Shown here: positions 36,842 through 45,972 of the stretch, piece after piece | Layout of the letters: each line of letters begins with the position of its first letter | Position numbering within the stretch: position 1 is the first letter of the stretch | Source of the DNA: Proteobacteria bacterium UBA664 | GTDB lineage: Bacteria > Pseudomonadota > Gammaproteobacteria > UBA7966 | Length of the DNA: 64,000 bases | Direction: 5' to 3' | Assembly (NCBI GenBank): GCA_002299125.1 | Contig: DBNU01000061.1 | Coordinates: 1-64,000, forward strand | Program-made: the position numbers and the translations under genes | Notes under the pieces: model-generated | What the model was told of the DNA's origin: nothing | The model's input: the letters and a program-made list of their open reading frames with translations, nothing else | Database searches by the model: none

Positions 36842-39592
36842 CTACCCTGTCCATGCCGTCGTCATCAACACCACGAAATCCCGGCGCGACAGCACGGCCG
36901 TGCAGTCGCGCCAGTCCTTGTCGGGCGGTGCCATCGTGGCGGTGTAGCGAAGGTCGAAGCCGGTCGCCTCGCGCTGGGCGTCGATGTACTCGTCCATCTT
37001 CAGGCCCAGTGCCTCGATGTCGGCTATCCACTCGTCCTTGATGGTGTCCGGGACGGAACCGAACAGGTCGTAGCGGTCGCGCATGCGGTCCGAGAGGCGG
37101 TCGTAGATCTTCTCGTCGACGGTCTGCTCGTTGACCAGGTTGAGCATATCCACGGTGTCGCGCTTCTGGCCGAAGCGCTTGATGCGACCGATGCGCTGTT
37201 CGAGCCGAGTCGGGTTCCAGGGGAGATCGACGTTCACCAGCGTGCCCAGGGTCTGCAGGTTCAGGCCCTCGCAGGCGGCGTCCGTGGCCACCATGATCCG
37301 GATCTGGTGCTCGGCCACCCTCTTCTTGAGCGTCTCGCGTTCGCAAGACACGCTGTCGCCGCGCTGGTAGAGCCGGCTGCGGCCGGCACCGGCGTACAGA
37401 CCAATCGCTTCGTCCGGGTAGCGCCGGGCGAGCTGCTCCACCACCCAGCGCGCGGTGTCGTAGTACTGGCTGAAGATGATCACACCCAGATCCAGCCACT
37501 TCTCGCGGGCCAGGTAGTACAGCAGTGCCGCCAGCTTGGGGTCGGACTCGATCCGCTCCAGCCGGTTCAGCAGCCGTTCCAGGGCCTCGCGCTCTTCGCC
37601 CGTTTCAACGGCCAGTTCTGCGTCGCCCTCTTCTTCCTCGTCGCGCAGGGTCTGGCCCTGCAGCAGCGCTCGCACGGTGTTCAGCCCGGCGTGGATCGAC
37701 GAGCAGATGCGCTGCTCGACCAGGTTCTTCATGAACCCGCCGCCGCCCCCGCGACCCTGGCCACGCGCGCTCAACGCCTTGCCGAAGGCGCGTGCCTCAC
37801 GGTACGCCTCGCGAAAGTCGTCGCTGGTGCGCAGGGCCTTGGCCTCGAACAACGCATCGAAGCCCTGGGGCTCGCGGACGAGCTGCCGATCGGGATGCAC
37901 GTCCACGCCCACCCGTGCCAGCAGGCCGGCGTCCTCCAGGCTGACACGCTTGCGCAGCACCACGTGGCGCACCAGGGGGTTCTCGCGCTGGAAGAAGGTG
38001 GCGCCGGACACCTGACGGTGCAGTTCGTCTTCCAGGATCTCGCGCGTGTCCTCGCTCAGGTCGGCCAGCGACCGGGCGGTCTGGGTCTCGTCGTTCACCA
38101 GTCCCAGATCCTGGCGGATCGCGCTGAACAGCCGTCTTGCGCGCGGTTCGCGTGTGGAGTCCACCAACGGCAGCGGGGACCGCAGCAGCTCCCACGCATG
38201 TTCGGCCGAGGTCACCTCCTGCCGGCCCGACAGAATCTCCAGCACCTCGCCAGCCCGGTGCCAGGCTGCGAAGTCGTTGCCCAGCACGAAGTTGCCGCGC
38301 CCCTGGTGCAGGATGCCGATCAGGTCCCACAGGTCCTGCGGTTGGGTCTGGATGGGCGTCGCCGTGCCCAGCAACACATGCTCGGATCGGGCCGCGATCT
38401 CGCGCATGAAGGCCAGCAGTTCGTTCGGCGTGCCCGCGTCGGTGCCGAAGCCCTGCCGCGTGCGGGCCTTGTGCGCCTCGTCCAGGATCACCAGGCCAAA
38501 GCGCAGGCCCAGCAGATGCTGCTTCTCGGCCGACTGACGCATCATCAGCCCGGTCGAGACGATGCCGATGCGCAGCGGGCAGCGCGCGATGTGCTCGCGG
38601 CCGGCAGGCGAGATGGCCCGTTCCTGGTCATCGAGCCAGACCTTGCGCACGGTGTCCCAGCGCGCGCACGGGATGCCCAGCTTGTCCAGCATCTCGGTCT
38701 GCCACTGCTCGCACAGCGTGGCCGGGGCGAAGATCACCACCGGCCGCCGGGCTTGCTGCTCACGGTCGGCCAGCAGGCACAGCGTCAGCGCCGCGGTGCC
38801 GAGCGACAGCGTCTTGCCCAGGCCTACCTCGTCGGCCAGCAGCAGGCGCACCACCCTGTGCATCTGGTGGTGGCGCAGGCACTCGGTCACGAAGCCTTGC
38901 TGCCACGGCTGCAGCGCCAGGCCCTCGCGGTACAGCGGCGACTCGATCAGCGCGGCCGGCGCCACGTCGTCAACGCCCTCGATCTCATCGAACACCACCT
39001 CGCGGCGGTAGCCACGCCGGTGCACCTCACGGATCACGGCCTCGGGCAGCGGGCGCGCGACGTTCCACAGGAAGTCGAACTCGCTCTCGATCCAGGCCAC
39101 ACCTTCGGGCGACTCGTCTTCCCACAGGATCTCGTAGTGGCGCTGCCAGCCGCTGCGGGTCTCGTTCATCGAGCCGATGAAGCCCAGCCTGCGCCCATCG
39201 GCCAGATCGATGACGCCGGCCTTGCCGTGCACGAAGCCGCACACGCTGTCGGGCGCCACGCGCACCGCCTGGCCGTGCCGCTGCAGGAAGGCATCCAGCC
39301 GGCGGTAGCGGTCGCGGTTCAGCAGTGCCTCGGCCTCGATGGCACCCTCGTTCCAGCGGCCCAGCATGCGGGCCTCGCGCAGTTGAGCCACCTTCAGGTC
39401 GTCGGGGTGGATGTCGACGTTGCACACGATGCGGACGTGCGGAATGCCTTCCAGCAGCTCGTGCGCCACCTCGAACAGCGAGCTGGTGAAGTAGCCCGCG
39501 ATGCGCCGGTAGCTGCGCGCGCCCTGCAGGTGCTCCAGCAGAAAGCTGGCGTCCAGCCGGTGCGTGCGTGACGAGAAGCGCCGAATCGACAC
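36842..39592 (-). CDS. PLD-nuclease/SNF2-type helicase fusion, anti-phage (RL system helicase)
   Basis: A 916-residue fusion. The N-terminal phospholipase-D-type nuclease domain has an intact H-x-K-x4-D motif (H122, K124, D129 in FVHGKAGVID) and GFIGSMNE. The SF2/SNF2 helicase has ADEVGLGKT (K260), DEAH at 370-373, LLGTATPIQTQPQDLW, and C-terminal motifs ATDAACEGLNLQ and QRIGRIKRFGQ. It matches the PLD-helicase of the four-gene restriction-like anti-phage system. GC is about 70 percent (42 of 60 bases in the line at 38221). It starts four bases after the P-loop ATPase gene ends. Confidence 0.88.
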   Translation of the reverse strand: MSIRRFSSRTHRLDASFLLEHLQGARSYRRIAGYFTSSLFEVAHELLEGIPHVRIVCNVDIHPDDLKVAQLREARMLGRWNEGAIEAEALLNRDRYRRLDAFLQRHGQAVRVAPDSVCGFVHGKAGVIDLADGRRLGFIGSMNETRSGWQRHYEILWEDESPEGVAWIESEFDFLWNVARPLPEAVIREVHRRGYRREVVFDEIEGVDDVAPAALIESPLYREGLALQPWQQGFVTECLRHHQMHRVVRLLLADEVGLGKTLSLGTAALTLCLLADREQQARRPVVIFAPATLCEQWQTEMLDKLGIPCARWDTVRKVWLDDQERAISPAGREHIARCPLRIGIVSTGLMMRQSAEKQHLLGLRFGLVILDEAHKARTRQGFGTDAGTPNELLAFMREIAARSEHVLLGTATPIQTQPQDLWDLIGILHQGRGNFVLGNDFAAWHRAGEVLEILSGRQEVTSAEHAWELLRSPLPLVDSTREPRARRLFSAIRQDLGLVNDETQTARSLADLSEDTREILEDELHRQVSGATFFQRENPLVRHVVLRKRVSLEDAGLLARVGVDVHPDRQLVREPQGFDALFEAKALRTSDDFREAYREARAFGKALSARGQGRGGGGGFMKNLVEQRICSSIHAGLNTVRALLQGQTLRDEEEEGDAELAVETGEEREALERLLNRLERIESDPKLAALLYYLAREKWLDLGVIIFSQYYDTARWVVEQLARRYPDEAIGLYAGAGRSRLYQRGDSVSCERETLKKRVAEHQIRIMVATDAACEGLNLQTLGTLVNVDLPWNPTRLEQRIGRIKRFGQKRDTVDMLNLVNEQTVDEKIYDRLSDRMRDRYDLFGSVPDTIKDEWIADIEALGLKMDEYIDAQREATGFDLRYTATMAPPDKDWRDCTAVLSRRDFVVLMTTAWTG

Positions 39593-39596
39593 CGGT

Positions 39597-40997
39597 TCAG
39601 TGCCCCGGCCTCACGCCGCCCTTGCGTCCGAGGCCGAAGCCCACACGGTATAGATCAGGCATGTCGACGCAGCCATCCTTCTTCATCTCCATCAGCCCTA
39701 GGCGTTGCAGGTCCTCGCGAAGCCCATCCCATCCGCGAGCCTGCGCGGGGAGTCGATCTGAAGGAATGCTCTGAGGTCCATCGGGAAATCTTGCGGACCA
39801 ACGCGCCACGACCGCTTCGAATTCACCAGGGACGTTCATCCCTTTGAGCTCTGACAGCACTTCAGGAATCCACTGATAGTCCTCAGCAATTTCCTGAACA
39901 CGAATCTCCGAGGCCTTCTGGATACCCCGTTTGATGCTCTCGTAATGCAGCGCGAACACATGCTCTGCATGGCGTTCAGCGGAATCCTCGGCGCTCTTCC
40001 GAATTGCAGCAAGGAACGAGCGGGGGGAGGTACGGCCTTGACCGTCGGCCAAATGGCTGACGGACCACGTATACGGTACTCCCCGTCGCTTGTCGCGACC
40101 CATCCACGGGCCCGCCAGACGCTCGAAGGCCTTGCGCTGCGCTTCCGATTCGATCTTCATTTCATCAGCAACGCGCCAGGTTCCTTGCTGATCACTGTGA
40201 GCGCACAGGGCACGCATACGCTCGCCATGTACGGCGGGTGCATTGATCAAGCGTTGCCAGAGCAGCCCGTGCAAATCGTGGCGAGCCCAAGTCAATTCGG
40301 CCTTGGTCGCAGTGAGCTTGGAGGCATCGGGAAAGTTGAACACCGTGCGTTCAGCTTGGTCCTCCCGAAGGAAGACCTTGCCGTAGAGCCCGGGGAAGGA
40401 CTTCAGCCAAAGGATGGCCCGCAATAATCCACGTACGATCTCGTCCATCCGTTGCCAGATGCTGCTGGTGCGGTCCAGCGCGTCAAAGACGACAAGGCAA
40501 CGCGGGTGTCTGGGCAGTTGCATCAGCCGTGCGGCCCCCTCGGGGTCGGACTTGAGCCAGGCAACCGTCTCGCCCCAGTCCTGGCAGGGAACTCTCTGAC
40601 CGGACATATCTGCCACCCATCGAAGGATCACTGCACGCCACAAGTCATATGGATCACCGTCATGGTCCAGGAATGTCGCGAACACGTCGGCATTTGGGTA
40701 ATTTGCGATGTTCTCGGTATTGGCGAAACCGAGCCTGACGGCGGCACCGGTGAGTTCGGATGCTCCGCTCCCCAGGAGCAGCCGCAACGAATCCAACTGC
40801 AAAGCAGCCGTCCAGAAGGACTTTCCCACGCCGCGGCCGCCGACGACGACATGCGCATCAAGACGCAGCGCCTTCAGGTGCGACGGCGGGACGTAGAGCA
40901 GCCCTGGCTCCGGTGTCTCGCCGAAACTGCTGGTCTCGAGCGGTGCGGCAAGAATGGCTGCCCGCAAGGCTTGAGCTTCCGTCAGGTTCTCAGTCAT
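39597..40997 (-). CDS. P-loop ATPase with C-terminal winged-helix-like end, unknown function
   Basis: A 466-residue protein. Walker A is GGRGVGKS (residues 53-60) and Walker B VVFDALDR (about 169-176). A helical middle part leads to a C-terminus (LREDLQRLGLMEMKKDG) that looks like a small winged helix. RTSPRSFLAAIRKSAE resembles the sensor region of STAND- or Sll1717-like ATPases, but no exact family is claimed. The start is ATG 40997, with AGGGGG seven bases upstream, and the gene overlaps the KGGVGR ATPase gene by eight bases. GC falls to about 50 percent (30 of 60 bases at 40141). Confidence 0.72.
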   Translation of the reverse strand: MTENLTEAQALRAAILAAPLETSSFGETPEPGLLYVPPSHLKALRLDAHVVVGGRGVGKSFWTAALQLDSLRLLLGSGASELTGAAVRLGFANTENIANYPNADVFATFLDHDGDPYDLWRAVILRWVADMSGQRVPCQDWGETVAWLKSDPEGAARLMQLPRHPRCLVVFDALDRTSSIWQRMDEIVRGLLRAILWLKSFPGLYGKVFLREDQAERTVFNFPDASKLTATKAELTWARHDLHGLLWQRLINAPAVHGERMRALCAHSDQQGTWRVADEMKIESEAQRKAFERLAGPWMGRDKRRGVPYTWSVSHLADGQGRTSPRSFLAAIRKSAEDSAERHAEHVFALHYESIKRGIQKASEIRVQEIAEDYQWIPEVLSELKGMNVPGEFEAVVARWSARFPDGPQSIPSDRLPAQARGWDGLREDLQRLGLMEMKKDGCVDMPDLYRVGFGLGRKGGVRPGH

Positions 40998-42330
40998 GGA
41001 GTATCCCCCTGACTCCATCGATCAGAGGCCCGAAGATGCTGTTGACTTCTGCATCGTCGATGACAGCCAAGCGCCCCTGCAGAGATTGCAGTCCGGCGAA
41101 GCTCCGGTGCCAGTGCACGACCCACGGGTAATGCGGGGCACCTTCGTCGGCCTCGTCGAAATTCCATCCCTCCACTACTTCACCGACTCGCCAAACCGCG
41201 TGACCGCCCACCCTCTCGTAGGAGATAGTGCCAGGGTCCGGAGGTGGAATATCGTCGTACAGCGTATCGGAAAAGACGCGATAGGCCCGCTCACGCAGCC
41301 CTGCGAGATATGCGATCCGGTCCACTTCCGGAATCATGGCGGCAACATGCCTCAGGCGCTCTCGGATCTGGGGTGCCACACCGCCCTGCCGCCAGTGCTC
41401 AAACAGAATTCGATAGCCAGTCCACGTCTGACTTCCCTCGAAGGCGAACAGCAGTACCAGATTGGCACCAAGATCGGTGACACACGCCGATGCGACCTCA
41501 TCGATCCCGGCTCGCGAATCAATGAGCACGACATCGGGCTGCGTACGCACCTCGAGCATTTGCAAGAGCCTTTGCAAGCGAGCAGACCAGGTCTCGCGAG
41601 AGCCATCATCGCTGACCTTGGGCATCCAGATGCGACCAAGCTTGAGCACATACTCTCCCGGTTCTGCCCCATGGGCTGGCACCACGTAGATCTGCCCATC
41701 CCGCGACAGATCGCTAGTCGCAACCATGCCGTCGAGCACGCTGTCCGCGTTGTCGACCAAGTCTTCCACCAGCCAGTCGGTGATCCCATACATGGGCTGG
41801 CGCCCCGCGGGCAGCAGACTGGACGACAGCCCGGGGGATTCCAAGTCCAGATCGAGCACCAGCACCCGCTTACCCAGCTGGGCGAGCTTCCAGGCACAAG
41901 CTGCAAGCGCAGTGGAGCGTCCAACGCCCCCCTTGATGGAGAAGAACACGACGCGCGGCGCACCTACGGTTTCAGGGGCGATCTGCGTCCAGTTGCCCTC
42001 CGTCGCCAGCCGATCAACGACCCACACATGATCGAATCCTTGTAGCAGGCGGCGGGCCCCACCGGCGCAAGCCGTCTCCAGATCCACATCGTAGAGAACG
42101 CTGACTTCTGCCTCATACGCGTGGGGACAGATTCGCCCGGCGAGCACCTGGTAAAGCGCCTGAAGCGATTCGCGCAATACGTCGTCGGTCTCGACATTCT
42201 CTGGCGCGATGAATCGAACGCGGCCGTTGAGGTCGCGGTTGATCACCAGCCAGTCCAGTTGCGTGAGCTGGCGGCGCTGCGCCTCCAGCACCTCGGCGAC
42301 CGCAGGCAGGATCTGATCGAAGATCGTCAT
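40990..42330 (-). CDS. MinD/ParA-like ATPase with variant KGGVGR Walker A
   Basis: A 446-residue protein with about 125 N-terminal residues of unknown fold, then a deviant-Walker P-loop domain: FFSIKGGVGRSTALAACAW, where Arg replaces the usual second Lys (KGGVGRS, residues 133-139), DLDLESPGLSSSLLP, and VVLIDSRAGIDEVASA. It belongs to the 'KGGVGR-motif variant AAA ATPase' group, whose function is not established. The start ATG 42330 overlaps the HEPN-like gene stop as ATGA. It is the middle gene of a coupled three-gene cassette of low GC. Confidence 0.8.
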   Translation of the reverse strand: MTIFDQILPAVAEVLEAQRRQLTQLDWLVINRDLNGRVRFIAPENVETDDVLRESLQALYQVLAGRICPHAYEAEVSVLYDVDLETACAGGARRLLQGFDHVWVVDRLATEGNWTQIAPETVGAPRVVFFSIKGGVGRSTALAACAWKLAQLGKRVLVLDLDLESPGLSSSLLPAGRQPMYGITDWLVEDLVDNADSVLDGMVATSDLSRDGQIYVVPAHGAEPGEYVLKLGRIWMPKVSDDGSRETWSARLQRLLQMLEVRTQPDVVLIDSRAGIDEVASACVTDLGANLVLLFAFEGSQTWTGYRILFEHWRQGGVAPQIRERLRHVAAMIPEVDRIAYLAGLRERAYRVFSDTLYDDIPPPDPGTISYERVGGHAVWRVGEVVEGWNFDEADEGAPHYPWVVHWHRSFAGLQSLQGRLAVIDDAEVNSIFGPLIDGVRGILHD

Positions 42331-42749
42331 ATCTTCAAACCTTCCTTGCGGGCGGTCTGCATGAGATTCGCAACAAGAGTCGCACCACGCCGATGCCTTT
42401 CCACACATAGCAGATCGAAGCAGGACTCATGGGCGTATCGCTGCGATACGGACCAGTCCGAAAAAGGATTCGATGTCGGCACAGACAACCTGGTGGCCAG
42501 CGCATGGCCCACCAAGTGCGTCTGATAGCGCGACCAGGCAGTCGCCGGCTTCTTGTCTTCCATGATGTGGACGAAATCCTGCTTCGGTTCAAGGATGCCG
42601 CTTGGAACCAGCTTCTCGCTGAGCGCCTTCAGCCCACATTCGGCTGCCAGTCCGTACAGATGATCCGCATTCGCCAATCGGCCGGCCAGGAACAAGCGCT
42701 CTGCATCGTCCATGTGCCGTTCATGTGCATTCAGGAAGTCCGCCTGCAT
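42327..42749 (-). CDS. HEPN-like small protein
   Basis: A 140-residue helical protein. HMDDAERLFLAGRLANADHL, then YGLAAECGLKALSEKL, has the typical look of the first two helices of HEPN proteins. The catalytic R-x4-6-H RNase motif is not obvious (RYAHES and VERHRRG are the nearest matches), so RNase activity is uncertain. ATG 42749 is chosen because AAGGTGAG precedes it; an alternative start at 42767 would overlap the methylase gene. It is coupled to the KGGVGR ATPase gene by a four-base overlap. Confidence 0.62.
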   Translation of the reverse strand: MQADFLNAHERHMDDAERLFLAGRLANADHLYGLAAECGLKALSEKLVPSGILEPKQDFVHIMEDKKPATAWSRYQTHLVGHALATRLSVPTSNPFSDWSVSQRYAHESCFDLLCVERHRRGATLVANLMQTARKEGLKI

Positions 42750-42759
42750 CCTCTCACCT

Positions 42760-45717
42760 TCACACACCGAAGCGCTGGTTCTTCAGCCGGGCACCCAGCA
42801 CCTCGGCCGCCGTGCGCACGTCGGCCGAGGGCGCCTTGCGCTCCACGAAGGCCAGCAGGTCCACCAGCAGCGGCCGGGCCTCCAGGAAGTCGGGCATCTC
42901 GGCCTGCAACTGGCTGATGATGGTCTGCGGCTCCAGCTCGGCGCGCATCTGCTGCAGCGCAATCACCAGCCGGCCCAGGCGCGTGGCGCCGAGCTCGGTG
43001 CTGTCGGTCAGGTCGCGCGAGGCGAACTCGCTCACCTGCTTCAACCGGGCCTCGTTGGGCGCCACGTTGGCCATCACGCGAGCGTAGTCCTGCACGCGGA
43101 AGGCCTTGGCGAAGTTCTGGTAGTTGTCCAGCTTGCGCGCCCCCGTGGTCTCCATGTCCATCATGCGCAGCACGAAGCGCTCGATGCCGGACAGCTTGCC
43201 CCAGGTGTCTGCCGCCAGGCCCTCGGGCACCAGCAGGTTGCTGGCCGCTTCCGCAGCCTGTTGCACGATCTCGTCCACCACCGTGACCTCGCCCTTCACG
43301 CGCGGGCGCAGCGCGAAGCTGGTGACGTCTTCGCCGCCGATGTGGGTGTAGCCGGTCAGCACCTTCAGCGCCGCGGCGTAGCCGGCCATCTGCAGGTCGG
43401 AGTCGTTGAACACGGGTTCGCCGTGATGGGCCTTCACGGCGGTGTTCAGGTGCATCATGGTCCGGATCTGCCGGTCCACCTCCTGCCGCACGGCCGGCAG
43501 CAGGCGCTGCTTGAAGGCGGGCCGGTCCCCAGCCGGGCGCTTGCGCAGCATCAGCGTCACCGTGCCTTGCACGTAGCCGCCCTTCTTCAGTTCGGACGTG
43601 GTCTCGGTGGCGATGTACCAGGCCGCCACCACCTGCAGCCCCGCGGCCCAGAAGATGCCGACGAGGTCGCTCCAGACACCGGTGTCCTGGTGCGTGAACA
43701 TCACGCACTGCATGCCGTTTTCGGGCATGTGCGTGGCCATCGTGGAGTAGGCCGCCACCATGTTGCGGCGGAAATCTTCGCCCGAGCCCTTAATGGCCAA
43801 TGCTCGACGCGAGTCCCAGACCCATTCGTCGAAGGGCTTGGGTGGGTTCTTGCGCAGCCAGGCGATGAAGAATTCGGTAATCTCGTGGTAGTTGACGGCG
43901 TCGGCGTAAGGCGGGTCGGTGATCCAGAACTCGCATTCTTTATCGGTTTGCGCAGCGGATTCTGTGGATACTTCCGCAGCGCCAAAACCCCGAACGGTGT
44001 TAAGAGAGCGAAATTCGCGAAACAGAAAAGCTCCGACAAATGAATCTGCGGTCCTCACTCCCCAGTTGTAGAGCGTGTTCAATGCCTGATTGACGAAGAC
44101 GCGGAGCGGGATGTCCTGGGCGTGCGTACTACTCCATTGGCACAGTTTCGCTGATCGGTCGAGGGACTTCGCAAATGCAACCGTAAGTTCAGTCCTCAAT
44201 GAACTTGCCGACACCTGCTGATAGAGCAACGCCAAACACGTCAACTGCCGTGCATTGAACAAATGTTGCCAATGCGTCCAGCCGCGCGTGCGGATGGGTT
44301 CATCGGTCTTGTCACCCGGCTCGATGGACATATCCGGCGCCAGGCCATCTTCCTGCCATCGGCCCAGGTTCTCGGCGACGAGGGCTTCGATGCACCGCTC
44401 ACGTTCCAGGTCGGCCTCGGTGGCGGCGGCGAAAAAGGTTTCCTGCCGGGATTGGTTCAGGCTTTTCTGGGTGATCCACTGAATGCAATACAGGCGTTCC
44501 TGAAAGATGTCATCGGGCCGGGGCTTGAAATCCGCCTTCTTCCAGCGGCGCAGGCGATTGCCCGTGGTGCCATCCGGCAACCGATAGTCGCCGCGCAGGG
44601 TCTTGATGGGGGTGCGCCAGGTCTTGCCGTCCAGTTCATAGACCAGACCGCCGTCCCGGACCGTGCCCTTTTCGGCGGCTTTCATCTCGGCGTCCGCCAC
44701 GCCCGAGCGAATCTCTATGTCGAAGCGCCTTTTGGTGTGATCGGGTTTCAAACGCGCAATGACGCGCTTGTCTTGTGAGATGACCCAACTCGGTGACATG
44801 GGGATCGTCCAGCCGGTTTCCGGGCAGCGGGTTTCCAGGCAGTAGAGATACGCCTTGGCGCGGTTGCCCTGTTCGTCGTGTTCGATGCCGAGCGCGGTGA
44901 TCTCGCGGTCCACCGCCTCGGCGACTTCGCGTTGCGCCTTCTCGACCTCGGCACGACGCTCTGGGCTGGCGCCGATGATGTTGAGCGCGCCCCAGGTGAG
45001 CATGCACGCTATCGGGTTGAGGTCCGCGGCGTAGACATCGCAGCCCAGCCGCGCCGCTTCAAAGGGGATGGAGCCGCCGCCGCAGAAGGTGTCGCCCACG
45101 CGCGGGCGGTGGCCGTAGCGCAGGATGCCGAGCTGCTCGATGAGTTCCGGGAAGGAATGCGCCTCGATACCGAAGCGTGCATAGTGCCGGTTGACGACCG
45201 GCCACACCGGCGCATAGAGCCAGTCCTGATCGACTTCTTCGGGACGCTTGCAAAGGCTCGCCTTCTCTTCGTAGCTTGCGAATGTGGCCAATGCCCTGCG
45301 GTACAGCACGAGCTTGTCTTCGTCGGTCACGCCTCGTCGCCAACCACGACCGCCAAAGTACCGTTCCGGATCGGGGATTGAGATGAGTTGCTGTAGCGCG
45401 GTGGCAGAGAATGCGGTGGCCGCCAGCGCACGGCGAGCGAGGCTCTCGTCGTCAAACGCCAACAGCGCTTCGAATATCGCGAGGCCGCTTTCTGCGTCGT
45501 CCGTGGGCGGCAACAGGCTGCCCAGGACAATGGCGCGGACCAGGATCAGGGGCTTCCTGCCCTTCCAGTAGGAGCCCAGGCCCGTCAGGGTCTGTCCCAA
45601 GTTGGCCTTACGTTCCTTCTGCGCTTCGAAGGAAACCTTCTGGACAGGGAAGACCGATTCGATCAAGGCGGGCGCGTCGCGCAGCGCGCCAGCGTTGAGG
45701 GGTGGACGATGGGTCAT
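42760..45717 (-). CDS. DUF1156 DNA adenine methylase, anti-phage (RL system)
   Basis: A 985-residue methylase of the DUF1156/COG1743 type. The N-terminal DUF1156 region is residues 10-60. The SAM site is GDTFCGGGSIPFEAARLG (about 208-225) with ADLNP, and the catalytic motif is DPPYADAVNYHEITEFF (D601), indicating N6-adenine or N4-cytosine methylation. Residues about 480-600 are encoded by DNA of about 50 percent GC, unlike the rest of the gene (about 70 percent), and may be a swapped recognition segment. Genes of this kind pair with DUF499 and DUF3780 in the restriction-like system. Confidence 0.9.
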   Translation of the reverse strand: MTHRPPLNAGALRDAPALIESVFPVQKVSFEAQKERKANLGQTLTGLGSYWKGRKPLILVRAIVLGSLLPPTDDAESGLAIFEALLAFDDESLARRALAATAFSATALQQLISIPDPERYFGGRGWRRGVTDEDKLVLYRRALATFASYEEKASLCKRPEEVDQDWLYAPVWPVVNRHYARFGIEAHSFPELIEQLGILRYGHRPRVGDTFCGGGSIPFEAARLGCDVYAADLNPIACMLTWGALNIIGASPERRAEVEKAQREVAEAVDREITALGIEHDEQGNRAKAYLYCLETRCPETGWTIPMSPSWVISQDKRVIARLKPDHTKRRFDIEIRSGVADAEMKAAEKGTVRDGGLVYELDGKTWRTPIKTLRGDYRLPDGTTGNRLRRWKKADFKPRPDDIFQERLYCIQWITQKSLNQSRQETFFAAATEADLERERCIEALVAENLGRWQEDGLAPDMSIEPGDKTDEPIRTRGWTHWQHLFNARQLTCLALLYQQVSASSLRTELTVAFAKSLDRSAKLCQWSSTHAQDIPLRVFVNQALNTLYNWGVRTADSFVGAFLFREFRSLNTVRGFGAAEVSTESAAQTDKECEFWITDPPYADAVNYHEITEFFIAWLRKNPPKPFDEWVWDSRRALAIKGSGEDFRRNMVAAYSTMATHMPENGMQCVMFTHQDTGVWSDLVGIFWAAGLQVVAAWYIATETTSELKKGGYVQGTVTLMLRKRPAGDRPAFKQRLLPAVRQEVDRQIRTMMHLNTAVKAHHGEPVFNDSDLQMAGYAAALKVLTGYTHIGGEDVTSFALRPRVKGEVTVVDEIVQQAAEAASNLLVPEGLAADTWGKLSGIERFVLRMMDMETTGARKLDNYQNFAKAFRVQDYARVMANVAPNEARLKQVSEFASRDLTDSTELGATRLGRLVIALQQMRAELEPQTIISQLQAEMPDFLEARPLLVDLLAFVERKAPSADVRTAAEVLGARLKNQRFGV

Positions 45718-45726
45718 GTGGCGGCT

Positions 45727-45969
45727 TCAGGCGCGGCAGGCCTGGTCCGGATCATTGGGTTTGTCGGGCCGGGTCATGGCGACCCGGCCGGCGCGCAGCA
45801 GGGGGCGCAGGTCGTTCTGGCGCACGGTCTCGGCCTTGCGGCCCGGCAGCGCCGCGATCTCCGCCGCCCGCCAGGGGCGCAACTCGCAGAGCGCCACCAC
45901 CAGGTCTTGCACCTCCTGGGGCGGGCGGCGCTGGCTGATGGCGCCGAGCCGCGCGGCCAGGGCGTCCAC
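45727..45969 (-). CDS. Small winged-helix-like protein
   Basis: An 80-residue protein starting at GTG 45969, three bases after the PIN gene and nine bases before the methylase gene. WRAAEIAALPGRKAETVRQ, then LRPLLRAGRVAMTRPDKPND, strongly resembles the winged-helix tail found at the C-terminus of RecG-like/AlbA_2 or Fic-type regulators, here as a free-standing unit. Its GC is very high, like the core genes and unlike the PIN cassette beside it. It may be a small DNA-binding partner of the methylase or a remnant of a longer protein. Confidence 0.6.
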   Translation of the reverse strand: MDALAARLGAISQRRPPQEVQDLVVALCELRPWRAAEIAALPGRKAETVRQNDLRPLLRAGRVAMTRPDKPNDPDQACRA

Positions 45970-45972
45970 GGC

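Noticed and set aside
37307..39571. A 754-codon open frame on the plus strand opposite the helicase gene
   Set aside because: It is a by-product of high GC in the antisense strand; the minus-strand protein has complete PLD and helicase motifs and the plus frame resembles nothing.
40990..42330. Plasmid-partition ParA
   Set aside because: The Walker A has Arg at the final Lys position (KGGVGRS), there is a 125-residue N-terminal part, and no parB gene or parS-like repeats are nearby.
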